Shown here: one piece after another, positions 35,220 through 45,126 of the stretch
How the letters are laid out: each line of letters starts with the position of its first letter
Position numbering within the stretch: position 1 is the stretch's first letter
NCBI RefSeq assembly: GCF_011250515.1
Contig: NZ_JAANOP010000001.1
Coordinates: 620,001 to 684,000 of the forward strand
DNA length: 64,000 nucleotides
Origin: Aquirufa ecclesiirivi
GTDB taxonomy: Bacteria; Bacteroidota; Bacteroidia; Cytophagales; Spirosomataceae
Reading direction: 5' to 3'
Notes under the pieces: generated by a model
The model's database searches: none
What the model was told of the DNA's origin: nothing
What the model saw: the letters and a program-made list of their open reading frames with translations, nothing else
Made by a program: the position numbers and the translations under genes

Positions 35220-36597
35220 TTCTAGGTGGTCTGGGTTTAAATTTCTTTTTGAACTTCTTTTTAAATGGTTTTGGTGTTGCATCTCCTGCATTCTCTGCCC
35301 CTTCTGGAGTAGTATTGACAGGGAGCTTCACTCTGTTTTCAGGACGATCCGTGCTACCTTCAGGCTTGTTTTGGGGCCTATTTGGGTTATTTCCTGGGCT
35401 CTTATTTCCTTTTTGAAAATTGCCACGTGCTTTTTGATCTCCATTATTTCTCCTTGGATTATCGGAGCGTTGACCACTAGGTTTTCCCTTACCGTATTTT
35501 TTGTCCATCCTGTCTAAATCTGAATTCAACTCAGATAAAGTCGGTTTTTCAAGTACGGGTACATCTGGATTTAGATTTTCGAAGGAATCAGGAATGATAC
35601 CTTTTTTATTTAAATCAATAATTTCTTTCACTCGGTCACAGGTAACAGGAATCCATATGGATTCTTCGCCAACATAACCAAACCACATCATACGTTTGAA
35701 GATGTCCGTTTTTTGTAAAATAGCATCTCCTCGCTTGGTTTTTATACGGCCCTCAATAGTCGGAATATCTTTCAAGGCATCCATGTAGGTCTCCAATTCG
35801 TAATTGAGACAACATTTTAAACGGCCACACTGTCCACTTAATTTAACGGGATTCAAGGAAAGATTTTGATACCTAGCTGCCGAGGTTGTCACATTTTTGA
35901 AGTCGGTAAGCCAAGTAGAACAACACAACTCTCTTCCACAAACCCCAATTCCACCTAATCTACCTGCTTCCTGACGCAGCGAAATCTGCTTCATTTCCAC
36001 TCGGATTTTAAATTCGGTAGCTAACAATTTGATTAACTCACGAAAATCAACACGGTCGTCTGAAGAATAATAAAATACGGCTTTTGTCCCATCCGAAAGA
36101 AACTCGACATCGGAAAGCTTCATGTTCAACTTTAAATCCCCAATAATCTGGCGAGTACGATAAAGCGTAGGTAAATCTCTTTCTAAGGAATTACGATGTT
36201 TTTCTTCATCTTTTTCCGTAGCTATGCGCAAGATATCTTTAAGATTATCGTCGTCTTTGATGCCTTTTTTTAACAATTGTAAACGCACCAGCTCCCCTTG
36301 AAGAGAAACTACGCCCAGCTGTATGCCAGATGAAGAATCTACCATAACGGAATCTCCTGTATGTAAGGCTAGCTGATTTGGATTACGAAAATACTCTTTT
36401 CGCCCGGCTTTGAATTTTACTTCAACTACATGGAAACGTTGAAATTGTGGTACATCCAAGTCGGATAACCAATCAAAAACGTTCATTTTATTACAAGCAC
36501 CTGTACCACAACTTCCATTGCTTTGGCAGCCTGAAACTGCACCTTCTGTTGATGCCTTGGATCCACATGATCCAGTTGAACACGATTTACATGCCAT
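35194..36597 (-). CDS. RicT/YaaT-like PSP1-domain protein with Cys-rich N-terminus
   Basis: The 467-residue protein contains a PSP1 domain, about residues 105-290. Conserved parts are VFYYSSDDRVDFRELIKLLA, GGIGVCGRELCCSTWLTDFK and LSGQCGRLKCCLNYELETY, with the CGRELCC/CGRLKCC cysteines. In Bacillus the relative RicT (YaaT) is part of an iron-sulfur complex that affects RNA processing. The N-terminus has eight Cys in the first 36 residues (MACKSCSTGSCGSKASTEGA), which may bind a metal. The C-terminus is a basic Pro/Asn/Gly-rich disordered tail. ATG at 36597 is preferred over a TTG five codons upstream. gldH starts within its 3' end. Confidence 0.88.
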   Translation of the reverse strand: MACKSCSTGSCGSKASTEGAVSGCQSNGSCGTGACNKMNVFDWLSDLDVPQFQRFHVVEVKFKAGRKEYFRNPNQLALHTGDSVMVDSSSGIQLGVVSLQGELVRLQLLKKGIKDDDNLKDILRIATEKDEEKHRNSLERDLPTLYRTRQIIGDLKLNMKLSDVEFLSDGTKAVFYYSSDDRVDFRELIKLLATEFKIRVEMKQISLRQEAGRLGGIGVCGRELCCSTWLTDFKNVTTSAARYQNLSLNPVKLSGQCGRLKCCLNYELETYMDALKDIPTIEGRIKTKRGDAILQKTDIFKRMMWFGYVGEESIWIPVTCDRVKEIIDLNKKGIIPDSFENLNPDVPVLEKPTLSELNSDLDRMDKKYGKGKPSGQRSDNPRRNNGDQKARGNFQKGNKSPGNNPNRPQNKPEGSTDRPENRVKLPVNTTPEGAENAGDATPKPFKKKFKKKFKPRPPRNGPETPTA

Positions 36598-36621
36598 AAG
36601 TATATGTGTCAATCGGCCTCA

Positions 36622-37908
36622 TTACGACTTATATCGTAATACATCGAGACCAATATCTCGTCTAAAGTTTTTTCCTTCAAATTGTATGGTTTGAGCCGCC
36701 TTTTGAGACTTTTGAATGGCTCTTTCCAAGGTATTTGAAGTGCCTGTTAGGGCCATTACTCGGCCTCCCGAGGTAACAATTTGTCCGTCTTGCTCACGGG
36801 TCCCAGCATGAAATACTAGGGCTTCTTCTATTTTCTCCATGCCCGTCATGATATCCCCTTTTCGGTAATCTTCAGGATAACCACCTGCTACGACCATGGT
36901 CGTAACGGCATATTGATTAGAAATTTGTAAACTTTCGTTATTCAACTTCCCTTGAGCAGCCGCAAGAAGCAAAGATAAGAAATCTGATTCGATTCTTGGC
37001 AATACTACCTCTGTTTCAGGATCTCCCATGCGGGCATTGTATTCAATCACATAAGGTTCTCCCTCATGGTTCATTAAGCCAATGAAGATAAAACCTTGGT
37101 AAGGAATGTTGTCGGTTTTCAGACCCTGGATGGTTGGTTCAATCACTTTTTGTTTAACCAATTCCATGAATCGCTCAGTAGCAAATGGAACTGGAGAAAC
37201 AGCTCCCATACCCCCTGTATTCAAGCCTTCATCATTTTCGCCAATCCGTTTATAATCTTTAGCCTCTGGTAAAACCACATAGTTTTCACCATCTGTCAAC
37301 ACAAAAACGGAAAGCTCAATGCCTCGTAGAAACTGTTCAACAACAACCTTAGAACTGGCTTCGCCAAATTTGGCATCATAAATCATTTCTTTGAATGCTT
37401 TTTCAGCTTCAGCATGGCTTTGTGCAATGATCACACCTTTACCTGCGGCCAATCCATCTGCTTTTAAAACAATGGGTAACGACTGGTTCGCCAAATAGGC
37501 AAGGCCTTCTTCTCCATTATCCTTAGTAAAAGTTTTGGAGGCTGCAGTGGGAACACCATGTGCATGCATGAAGTTTTTAGAAAAATCTTTACTTCCTTCT
37601 AATTGTGCTCCTAAGGCACCTGGGCCCACGATACCCACATGTTGAAGATCTTCTTGTGATTCAATAAAATCACGAACGCCTTTCACTAAAGGCTCCTCTG
37701 GGCCAACAATCACCAATTCTATTTGATGGGTTCTGATGGCCTCAACTATCGCTGTGAAATCAGAAAAACCAAAGGGTAAATTAATGCCCAATTGGGCCGT
37801 ACCAGGGTTTCCTGGGGCTATGTATAATTGACTTAATAATGGACTTTGGGATATTTTCCAGGCAAATGCATGTTCTCTTCCTCCGGATCCCAAAAGTAAT
37901 ACATTCAT
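36622..37908 (-). CDS. purD: Phosphoribosylamine-glycine ligase
   Basis: PurD makes glycinamide ribonucleotide in purine synthesis (EC 6.3.4.13). The 428-residue protein is an ATP-grasp enzyme: MNVLLLGSGGREHAFAWKIS at the N-terminus, LPIVLKADGLAAGKGVIIAQ near residue 140, VVEQFLRGIELSVFVLTDGE near residue 190 and VIEYNARMGDPETEVVLPRI near residue 290. Length is normal. It starts 8 bases after the recQ stop and ends 24 bases before ricT. No other pur gene lies in the window. Confidence 0.97.
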   Translation of the reverse strand: MNVLLLGSGGREHAFAWKISQSPLLSQLYIAPGNPGTAQLGINLPFGFSDFTAIVEAIRTHQIELVIVGPEEPLVKGVRDFIESQEDLQHVGIVGPGALGAQLEGSKDFSKNFMHAHGVPTAASKTFTKDNGEEGLAYLANQSLPIVLKADGLAAGKGVIIAQSHAEAEKAFKEMIYDAKFGEASSKVVVEQFLRGIELSVFVLTDGENYVVLPEAKDYKRIGENDEGLNTGGMGAVSPVPFATERFMELVKQKVIEPTIQGLKTDNIPYQGFIFIGLMNHEGEPYVIEYNARMGDPETEVVLPRIESDFLSLLLAAAQGKLNNESLQISNQYAVTTMVVAGGYPEDYRKGDIMTGMEKIEEALVFHAGTREQDGQIVTSGGRVMALTGTSNTLERAIQKSQKAAQTIQFEGKNFRRDIGLDVLRYKS

Positions 37909-37916
37909 AATATTCG

Positions 37917-40235
37917 TTAATTGGCTAGTTCACTTAAAAATTTAATGCGCATCAATCGCAACTCTTCTTCACTGACATCGTCTATGTTGCAATTATCTAA
38001 TGCTTCGGTAATATTATCGGTATCAGAACTTAAGAAGTAATCATAGATTTCTTCTTGTTTATCTGGTTCAATGACTTGGTTGATGTAATAATCCAAATTC
38101 AATTTTGTTCCTGAATAACAAATGGCTTCTATTTCTTCAATTAATTCCGCCATGCTTAACTCTTTTTGATAAGCAATGTCATCTAAATCAATTTTACGAT
38201 CCACTTGCTGGATGATGTAAATCTTGATTTTTGACTTATTGACAGTAGATTTAACCACCACCTCTCGAGCCGTTTCAATCTCATTTTCATCCACATAGCG
38301 GTTAATGACATCCAAGAATGGCTTACCAAACTTGATCACTTTCCCCATACCTACCCCATTAATTTGGGCCATTTCCTCTTGAGTACTTGGATAGGTGGTG
38401 GCCATTTCCTCCAAAGAAGGATCTTGGAAAATGACGTAAGGAGGAAGGTTTTTTTCCTTGGCTAATTTCTTGCGAAGGTTTTTTAATAATTCAAATAAAG
38501 CATCATCATAGGCTTTTGCTCCTACTCCTGCATTCAACTCATCATTTTCATCTGGTTCAGCCTCTTTCTCATAATCATGATCTCTGGAGAAAGTAACCGG
38601 ATATGAATCTTGAATGAAATTGAGCCCTTTTTCGCTTAATTTTAAAACGCCATAATTTTCAATATCCTTAACTAAATAACCATGTATGGTGATTTGTTTG
38701 ATAAATGAAATCCAAGGCGACTTCTCATCGTCTTTCTGATGTTCCTTTTGAGATTTCTTTTTTAGTTTCGGTTTCTTAGGAGTTGGATTGTCTTCATCCT
38801 CATCTTCATTATCATCATCGTCATCGTCCTCCACAGCTGGAGTATTCCAAGAAACAGTTTTTCCTGCACCAAATACTGGTAGTTTGTCTTGATCGTAACT
38901 TTGAACGTATTGATTTACTTTGCCTTCTAACACATCTGCAATGTGTTCGGCGTCAAATTTCTCTTCTGTTTCTTGGACAGCCTGTAAAACTAAAACCACT
39001 TCTCGTTCAGCCTTGAAGGTTGGCGTAGGATGTAGGCAGTTGTCGCAAAAGCCACAATTTTCTGCCATGTATTCCCCAAAATAGTTGAGTAATTGTTTTC
39101 TTCGGCAAACACCTAAATTGGCATAATAAACCATTTCAGCCAATAATAATTTGGCGTTCTCTTTTTCAGATACCGCTTTATCCTTATTGAACTTATCTAG
39201 TTTTAAGATATCGTCATAGGTGTAGAATAAGATACAAGTTCCGTCCAAGCCATCTCTACCCGCTCTGCCTGTTTCTTGATAATAGCCTTCGAGAGATTTA
39301 GGAGCATCATAATGGATGACAAAACGTACATCGGGTTTATCTATTCCCATACCAAAGGCGATGGTTGCTACCATGACTTCCACTTCTTCATTCAAGAATG
39401 ATTCTTGATTGGCCATGCGGATGGCAGGATCTAAGCCAGCATGGTAGGGAAGCGCCTTGATGCCATTAACATGTAATAAATCCGCAATTTCTTCTACTCG
39501 TTTCCTACTTAAACAGTAAATAATCCCTGCTTTGCCAGAATGACTTTTGATGTAGCGAATCAGTTGTTTGTCAATGTCCTTTTTGGATCGTATTTCGTAA
39601 TAGAGGTTTTTTCGATTAAATGAAGTTTTAAAAACCTGAGCATCTTCTAAGTTCAATGTCTTTTGAATATCCAATTGCACTTTGGGAGTAGCGGTAGCTG
39701 TCAATGCAATGATGGGTAATTTTTCATCAACTGACTCAATGATGGCACGTATTTTTCTATATTCTGGCCTGAAATCATGTCCCCATTCTGAAATACAATG
39801 TGCTTCATCAATGGCCACAAATGAAATGTTGGCTTGTTGTAAAAAGTTGAGATTTTCCTGCTTATTCAAAGATTCAGGAGCAATATACAATAACTTCACA
39901 TCGCCACTTAATACTTCGTTCTTAACCCGATTCATTTCGGCGCGGGTCAAAGAAGAGTTTAAAAATTGAGCATTGATACCAAAAGCGATCATTTGATCTA
40001 CTTGGTTTTTCATTAATGCAATTAGTGGAGAAATAACAATGGCCGTTCCAGGCATAACGATAGCTGGAAGTTGGTAGCAAAGTGACTTACCTGCTCCAGT
40101 AGGCATGAGCACAAAGCTATTATTCCCTTGAAGCGTATTTTGGATGATAGCTTCCTGTTCTCCACGAAATTGGCTAAATCCAAAGGTCTTCTTGAGATGC
40201 TCCTTTAACGTATCGTTGGAAATTTGAATGGGCAT
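37917..40235 (-). CDS. recQ: ATP-dependent DNA helicase RecQ with acidic insertion
   Basis: RecQ unwinds DNA 3'-5' in recombination and repair. The 772-residue protein has the helicase core (MPTGAGKSLCYQLPA near residue 45, VAIDEAHCISEWGHDFRPEY near 138, TGRAGRDG near 335), a zinc site (CRRKQLLNYFGE, CGFCDNC near 400), a winged-helix RQC domain, and an HRDC domain near 580-655. A helix-turn-helix extension ends the protein. Inside RQC, about residues 470-510, there is an insertion with a run of Asp/Glu followed by a Lys-rich KKPKLKKK. It is longer than E. coli RecQ (about 610). It heads the minus-strand cluster. Confidence 0.96.
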   Translation of the reverse strand: MPIQISNDTLKEHLKKTFGFSQFRGEQEAIIQNTLQGNNSFVLMPTGAGKSLCYQLPAIVMPGTAIVISPLIALMKNQVDQMIAFGINAQFLNSSLTRAEMNRVKNEVLSGDVKLLYIAPESLNKQENLNFLQQANISFVAIDEAHCISEWGHDFRPEYRKIRAIIESVDEKLPIIALTATATPKVQLDIQKTLNLEDAQVFKTSFNRKNLYYEIRSKKDIDKQLIRYIKSHSGKAGIIYCLSRKRVEEIADLLHVNGIKALPYHAGLDPAIRMANQESFLNEEVEVMVATIAFGMGIDKPDVRFVIHYDAPKSLEGYYQETGRAGRDGLDGTCILFYTYDDILKLDKFNKDKAVSEKENAKLLLAEMVYYANLGVCRRKQLLNYFGEYMAENCGFCDNCLHPTPTFKAEREVVLVLQAVQETEEKFDAEHIADVLEGKVNQYVQSYDQDKLPVFGAGKTVSWNTPAVEDDDDDDNEDEDEDNPTPKKPKLKKKSQKEHQKDDEKSPWISFIKQITIHGYLVKDIENYGVLKLSEKGLNFIQDSYPVTFSRDHDYEKEAEPDENDELNAGVGAKAYDDALFELLKNLRKKLAKEKNLPPYVIFQDPSLEEMATTYPSTQEEMAQINGVGMGKVIKFGKPFLDVINRYVDENEIETAREVVVKSTVNKSKIKIYIIQQVDRKIDLDDIAYQKELSMAELIEEIEAICYSGTKLNLDYYINQVIEPDKQEEIYDYFLSSDTDNITEALDNCNIDDVSEEELRLMRIKFLSELAN

Positions 40236-40294
40236 AATTTTAGGAACTACTGGTATGTTTCACAATGTAGCAGAATTATTCGTAACTAGTTAAT

Positions 40295-40302
40295 TAACTT
40301 TG
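40295..40302 (+). promoter_or_regulatory. Candidate -7 box (TAACTTTG) for kdsD
   Basis: An exact TAnnTTTG match overlaps the most upstream possible TTG start at 40300. If it is used, transcription begins near 40309 and the start at 40324 is the real one. A -33 element is not evident. Confidence 0.4.
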
Positions 40303-40323
40303 TGTACTCAAATTCTACTAAAA

Positions 40324-41292
40324 TTGAAATTAAACAAAAATATTCAATCCACAGCAAAAAAAGTTTTAACCCAAGAAGCAGAAGCTATTTTACAAGTTAG
40401 CGCTGCCATAAATTCTGAATTTGAAGCTTGTGTGGAACATTTATTGGCTAAGCCAGGAAGGATTGTCTTCACCGGAATTGGTAAATCCGCTTTAATTGCT
40501 CAAAAAATTGTAGCTACACTGAACTCCACAGGAAGCCCTGCCTTGTTTATGCATGCAGCAGATGCCATCCACGGGGATTTGGGAATGATACAACGCGGAG
40601 ATTCGGTTATTTGTATATCCAAGTCAGGAGATACACCCGAAATCAAAGTTTTAGTGCCATTAATTAAGCGATTGGGGGTTTCGTTGATTGCGATGGTTTC
40701 CAATAAACAATCGTATTTAGCGCAACAGTCCGACTTTATTCTTCATGCTCAAGCGGATTCAGAGGCAGATTTATTGAATTTAGCTCCTACTACATCGACC
40801 ACCGTTGCCTTGGCTTTGGGTGATGCCTTGGCCGTATGCTTGTTGGAATGTAAAGGTTTTACTTCCTTAGATTTTGCCAAATATCACCCAGGGGGGGCTT
40901 TGGGAAAACGTTTGTATTTAAAAGTGGCGGATATTTACCCGCAGCATGAGTTTCCTCACATCTTACCTCAAGCCAGTATACAAGAGGCTATTCATGAAAT
41001 TAGCTCTAAGCGCTTAGGAGCCACTACCGTGATGAACGAGAAAGAGGAATTATTAGGAATTATTACCGACGGGGATGTTCGTCGAATGTTGGAAAAACAA
41101 CATGACTGGGCGAATATTCAGATTGTTCACATGATGAACCCCAATCCTAAAACCATTTCATCTGATGCATTTGCTACGGAGGCATTGTCCATCATGCAAG
41201 AAAAAAATATCACACAATTGGTCGTTCTAGAAAAAGAAAAGGCCGTGGGATTCATACATCTCCACGACCTTTTACGTGAGGGAATCGTTTAA
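40324..41292 (+). CDS. kdsD: D-arabinose 5-phosphate isomerase (KdsD/KpsF/GutQ)
   Basis: The enzyme converts ribulose 5-phosphate to arabinose 5-phosphate (EC 5.3.1.13), the first step to Kdo for LPS. The 322-residue protein has a SIS domain (RIVFTGIGKSALIAQKIVAT, SPALFMHAADAIHGDLGMIQ, CISKSGDTPEIKVLVPLIKR) and a pair of CBS domains at the C-terminus (LGIITDGDVRRMLEK, TQLVVLEKEKAVGFIHLHDL). KdsD-type histidines are seen in HAADAIHGDLG and AKYHPGGALGKRL. No ATG is available at the N-terminus; I chose TTG at 40324 because a -7 box covers the TTG at 40300. It is divergent from recQ. Confidence 0.92.
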   Translation: MKLNKNIQSTAKKVLTQEAEAILQVSAAINSEFEACVEHLLAKPGRIVFTGIGKSALIAQKIVATLNSTGSPALFMHAADAIHGDLGMIQRGDSVICISKSGDTPEIKVLVPLIKRLGVSLIAMVSNKQSYLAQQSDFILHAQADSEADLLNLAPTTSTTVALALGDALAVCLLECKGFTSLDFAKYHPGGALGKRLYLKVADIYPQHEFPHILPQASIQEAIHEISSKRLGATTVMNEKEELLGIITDGDVRRMLEKQHDWANIQIVHMMNPNPKTISSDAFATEALSIMQEKNITQLVVLEKEKAVGFIHLHDLLREGIV

Positions 41293-41294
41293 TA

Positions 41295-41768
41295 TTAACG
41301 CATTCGATTCGATGATTGGACCAGCATTTCATCTTTACGAATCAAACGATTAGCAATCATATTGGCTAAAAGAGCTACAATCAGGGCATAGAAACCTAGG
41401 TCATAGGCTCCTTGCATTTCTGGATTGAATAATGGGATTGTTTTTTTGTAGATGGTATAAAAACTATAGCCCATGGTGGCTGCAATTAACATGGAATTGA
41501 CTAATCCAAGTGCCATTTGGCGCATTCTGTTCTTGAATTGGAATAAAATGTAGGCTGTTAAGGCTACTGAAATCAATGTCAAAATGAGTGGAATATAATT
41601 GGCTTCAACCTGCGCTTTTCCTTGGATCTGAGAGGTCCATTCCGATATAAATACTTGGGCTGTTTCACCTGACATGCCTGTTTTGGTCCATAATGGCCAG
41701 CCTGCTATCACGAGGATCTCTGCAATAACAACGATGAGTAAAAAAATAGATTGGGGTCTTTGAATCAT
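41295..41768 (-). CDS. DUF4293 family membrane protein
   Basis: The 157-residue protein has four membrane segments. It begins MIQRPQSIFLLIVVIAEILV, the MIQRxQ(S/T) start typical of the DUF4293 family restricted to Bacteroidota. Function is unknown. The loop between segments 1 and 2 is periplasmic by the positive-inside rule, and the tail is basic (NRLIRKDEMLVQSSNRMR). It is convergent with kdsD, with only 2 bases between the stops, and is followed upstream by the desaturase gene. Confidence 0.85.
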   Translation of the reverse strand: MIQRPQSIFLLIVVIAEILVIAGWPLWTKTGMSGETAQVFISEWTSQIQGKAQVEANYIPLILTLISVALTAYILFQFKNRMRQMALGLVNSMLIAATMGYSFYTIYKKTIPLFNPEMQGAYDLGFYALIVALLANMIANRLIRKDEMLVQSSNRMR

Positions 41769-41790
41769 AATATTTCAATTTTCTGCGAAA

Positions 41791-43260
41791 TTACGCATTT
41801 TCTTGAAAAAGCTTGGAAGCAATTTTGGCAGAAGATAAGCAAAGTGGAATTCCCCCTCCAGGATGCACGCTTCCGCCTATCCAATATAGGTTTTTTATGG
41901 CACTGCGGTAATTAGGATGACGTAAAAATGCCGCAAATCGATTATTGGAAGCATTTCCATACAAGGCCCCACCCGAAGAAGAAGTACGCTCTTCTATCCT
42001 TCTTGGATCTAAATAATCCTCTGCGACAATGTAGGAACTGATATCTTCGCTCAATGCCCTACTTATTTTTTGAATGACTCTTTCCCGAGTTAATTGTAAT
42101 AATTCATCCCAGTTTTGACCTTGGTTGGCGGGTGCATTGATTAAAATAAACCAATTTTCTCCTCCTTCAGGGGCATCTTCTGTGGCTACTTTACTAGAAA
42201 TATGGAGGTATACAGTGGGGTCATCCGACAAGTTTTTGTCCATGAATATGGCTTTGAATTCTTCTTGATATTTTTCGGAAAAGAAAATATTATGTACCCC
42301 CAATTCATCCCACTGTTTATTCATTCCCCAATAAAATATGATGCCAGAACTCGACTTTTCTTGTTGCAGGAGCCTTTTAGGTTGAATTTGATCAGGGAGT
42401 AATTTTTGATAAGTTGGTCGAATATCCATATTGCTCGCCAATATGTCGAATGGGTATTTCCCTTGGGCGGTTTCTAGACCTATTGCTTGGTTATTTTCAC
42501 AAAGTATTCGCTCGACCTTTTCATTAAAATGAAATTGCACACCTAAATCTGTAGCGAGTTGGTACAAAGATTGAGTGATGGCAATCATGCCTCCCTTAGG
42601 GAAAAAGGCTCCAATATTGTATTCCAAATGAGGAATAATGGATAGGGTAGCAGGTGTTTGGTAAGGATCTGAGCCATTATAAGTGGCATAACGGTCAAAT
42701 AATTGCACCGTTTTGGGGTTTTTAAATCGGATTTTATGCAATTGATGCATGGTGGAAAACATGCCTAATCGTGGGATATTTAGATAGCCAATCCAAGCTT
42801 TTTTACTGAGCCAGGTACTTGGTTGATGCAAGGAATTCTCTAGAAAAAGTTCAGAAATGATTTGGTATTTTTCTTGTAAACCGAGAATGAATTCATGGAC
42901 ATTTTTCTCATTTTCTCCCAAGTTTTTGGATATTTCACGGGCTGTATCCTCAGCGTTTTCTAAGGTACAAAGTCGGGTATGGTCTTCCCAAAAATATCGA
43001 CAAACTTCAGGTAATCGCGAATAATTAAAATAGTCTCTCGGATTTTTATTGGCAAGCGTGAATAGTTCATCTACCAAATGAGGTAGGGTAAACAGGGAAG
43101 GTCCAGCGTCAAACCGATATCCATGTATTAGAAATTCCGATAATTTACCACCTGGAAATGAATTAGCTTCAAATACCTGAACCTGATGTCCTAAACAAGC
43201 CATACGTATAGCAAAAGCTAATCCACCCACTCCCGATCCAACAACCCCTACTTGTTTCAT
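41791..43260 (-). CDS. Carotenoid desaturase, CrtI/CrtD family
   Basis: This 489-residue flavoprotein matches phytoene desaturase-like enzymes. The N-terminal dinucleotide motif is VGVVGSGVGGLAFAIRMACL, followed by VFEANSFPGGKLSEF and YRFDAGPSLFTLPHLVDELF. Near the C-terminus NLYWIGGSVHPGGGIPLCLS is the family signature. The DYFNYSRLPEVCRYFWEDHT region resembles 1-hydroxycarotenoid 3,4-desaturases (CrtD) of Bacteroidota more than primary phytoene desaturase, but I cannot separate them safely. No crtB, crtY or crtZ gene is adjacent. Starts at 43260 or 43266 are both possible. Confidence 0.85.
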   Translation of the reverse strand: MKQVGVVGSGVGGLAFAIRMACLGHQVQVFEANSFPGGKLSEFLIHGYRFDAGPSLFTLPHLVDELFTLANKNPRDYFNYSRLPEVCRYFWEDHTRLCTLENAEDTAREISKNLGENEKNVHEFILGLQEKYQIISELFLENSLHQPSTWLSKKAWIGYLNIPRLGMFSTMHQLHKIRFKNPKTVQLFDRYATYNGSDPYQTPATLSIIPHLEYNIGAFFPKGGMIAITQSLYQLATDLGVQFHFNEKVERILCENNQAIGLETAQGKYPFDILASNMDIRPTYQKLLPDQIQPKRLLQQEKSSSGIIFYWGMNKQWDELGVHNIFFSEKYQEEFKAIFMDKNLSDDPTVYLHISSKVATEDAPEGGENWFILINAPANQGQNWDELLQLTRERVIQKISRALSEDISSYIVAEDYLDPRRIEERTSSSGGALYGNASNNRFAAFLRHPNYRSAIKNLYWIGGSVHPGGGIPLCLSSAKIASKLFQENA

Positions 43261-43328
43261 AGTCATGATATTTCTCAAATGGGATTAACTTATTAAAAGG
43301 ACAAAATGTTTAAAACGGATATTTTCCG

Positions 43329-43336
43329 TAATTTTG
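43329..43336 (+). promoter_or_regulatory. Candidate -7 box (TAATTTTG) for aspS
   Basis: An exact TAnnTTTG match 29 bases before the aspS ATG gives a leader of about 23 bases. It overlaps the right arm of a small inverted repeat (ACGGA 43315-43319, TCCGT 43325-43329). A weak -33 (AATG at 20-base spacing) is present. Confidence 0.35.
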
Positions 43337-43365
43337 CACAAATTTTTTTAATCTGAGAATAAACT

Positions 43366-45126
43366 ATGCTACGCACTCATACGAATGGCGAATTACGATT
43401 GAATCATGTAGGGCAAGAAGTTACCTTGTGTGGTTGGATACAGCGAACAAGAGATAAAGGAGGGATGATTTGGGTTGATTTACGAGATCGCTATGGTATC
43501 ACACAGTTGATGTTAGAGGAGGGAAAATCCAGTGTAGAAGCCTTAACTATGGCCCGTAATTTAGGGAGAGAGTTCGTGGTAGAAGCCAAAGGAGTCGTGG
43601 TGGAAAGATTAGCTAAAAACGATAAATTAGCTACAGGAGATATCGAGATTAAAGTAAGTGAAATTAACGTATTAAATCCTGCCAAATTGCCTCCATTTTT
43701 GATTGAAGATGAGACCGATGGTGGTGAGGATGTACGTATGAAATACCGTTACTTGGATTTACGTCGTACACCTATTCGAGAAAGCTTACGTTTACGTCAT
43801 ACCGTAGCCAAAGAAGTAAGACGCTATTTAGATGATGCCGATTTTATTGAAGTGGAAACACCCGTTTTGATTAAATCTACACCAGAAGGAGCACGTGATT
43901 TCGTGGTGCCTTCTCGCATGAATCCAGGAGAATTTTATGCTTTACCTCAATCTCCACAAACCTTCAAGCAACTACTGATGGTTTCTGGATTTGATCGTTA
44001 TTATCAATTGGTGAAATGTTTCCGAGATGAGGATTTGAGAGCGGATAGACAACCTGAATTTACACAAATCGACTGTGAGATGTCGTTCGTTGAACAGGAA
44101 GATATTTTGAATATGTTTGAAGGTTTGATCCGTCATTTGTTTTTACAAGTGAAGGGATTGGATATTGGAGAAGTTTCTCGAATGACCTATGCTGATGCGA
44201 TGAAATATTATGGTTCTGATAAACCAGATATTCGTTTTGATATGCATTTTGTGGAATTGAAAGGGGAAGAACAAGACTTGACCACAGGTAAGGATTTCCA
44301 AGTGTTTGATTCGGCTTCGCACGTGATTGGTATTTGTGTGAAAGGGGCTGCAGAATATACGCGCAAGCAGGTAGATGAGTTAACGGATTTTGTTCGTCGG
44401 CCACAAATTGGAGCTAAAGGATTAATTTATGTTCGTCATCAAGCAGATGGATTGAAGTCTTCTGTAGATAAATTTTACGGAGAAGAGGATTTGAAAAAAT
44501 GGTCTTCGGCATTTAATTCTGAGCCAGGTGATTTGATGTTGATTTTAAGCGGAGAAGGGGATAAGGTGCGTAAGCAATTGAATGAATTGAGATTAGAAAT
44601 GGGTACTCGCATGGGATTGCGTGATCCAAACAATTATAAAGTACATTGGGTAGTTGATTTTCCATTGTTGGAATACAGCGAGGAAGAAAATCGCTGGTTT
44701 GCCATGCACCATCCATTTACAAGTCCTAAACCAGAGGATATTCCTTTAATGATGGCGGGAGATTTGGGTCAAGTAAGAGCCAATGCCTACGATTTAGTGG
44801 TGAATGGCGTGGAAGTTGGTGGAGGCTCCATTCGTATCTTCCAAAAAGAGCTTCAATCGACCATGTTCAAGGTTTTAGGCTTTACAGAAGATGAAGCAAA
44901 AGCGCAATTTGGCTTTTTATTGGATGCGTTTGAGTATGGTGCACCTCCACATGGTGGTTTAGCCTTTGGTTTTGACCGACTTTGTTCTCTGTTTGGAGGT
45001 TCGGAATCAATCCGCGATTACATCGCATTCCCTAAAAACAATGCAGGTAGGGATGTGATGATTGACTCACCATCACCCCTTGCCCCTGCACAGTTAAAGG
45101 AATTGAAAATTAAGACGGATTTATAA
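43366..45126 (+). CDS. aspS: Aspartyl-tRNA synthetase
   Basis: AspS charges tRNA-Asp (EC 6.1.1.12). The 586-residue class II enzyme has an OB-fold anticodon-binding domain (residues 1-105, [20 protein letters not shown]). Motif 2 lies near residue 220 ([20 protein letters not shown]), a GAD insertion domain at about 290-400, and motif 3 at [20 protein letters not shown] near residue 530. Length fits the bacterial type. The last 6 bases overlap the convergent carbonic anhydrase gene. Confidence 0.97.
   Translation: MLRTHTNGELRLNHVGQEVTLCGWIQRTRDKGGMIWVDLRDRYGITQLMLEEGKSSVEALTMARNLGREFVVEAKGVVVERLAKNDKLATGDIEIKVSEINVLNPAKLPPFLIEDETDGGEDVRMKYRYLDLRRTPIRESLRLRHTVAKEVRRYLDDADFIEVETPVLIKSTPEGARDFVVPSRMNPGEFYALPQSPQTFKQLLMVSGFDRYYQLVKCFRDEDLRADRQPEFTQIDCEMSFVEQEDILNMFEGLIRHLFLQVKGLDIGEVSRMTYADAMKYYGSDKPDIRFDMHFVELKGEEQDLTTGKDFQVFDSASHVIGICVKGAAEYTRKQVDELTDFVRRPQIGAKGLIYVRHQADGLKSSVDKFYGEEDLKKWSSAFNSEPGDLMLILSGEGDKVRKQLNELRLEMGTRMGLRDPNNYKVHWVVDFPLLEYSEEENRWFAMHHPFTSPKPEDIPLMMAGDLGQVRANAYDLVVNGVEVGGGSIRIFQKELQSTMFKVLGFTEDEAKAQFGFLLDAFEYGAPPHGGLAFGFDRLCSLFGGSESIRDYIAFPKNNAGRDVMIDSPSPLAPAQLKELKIKTDL

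Noticed and set aside
44060-44716. Minus-strand open frames opposite aspS
   Set aside because: They are shadows inside a well-conserved synthetase gene and show no domain.
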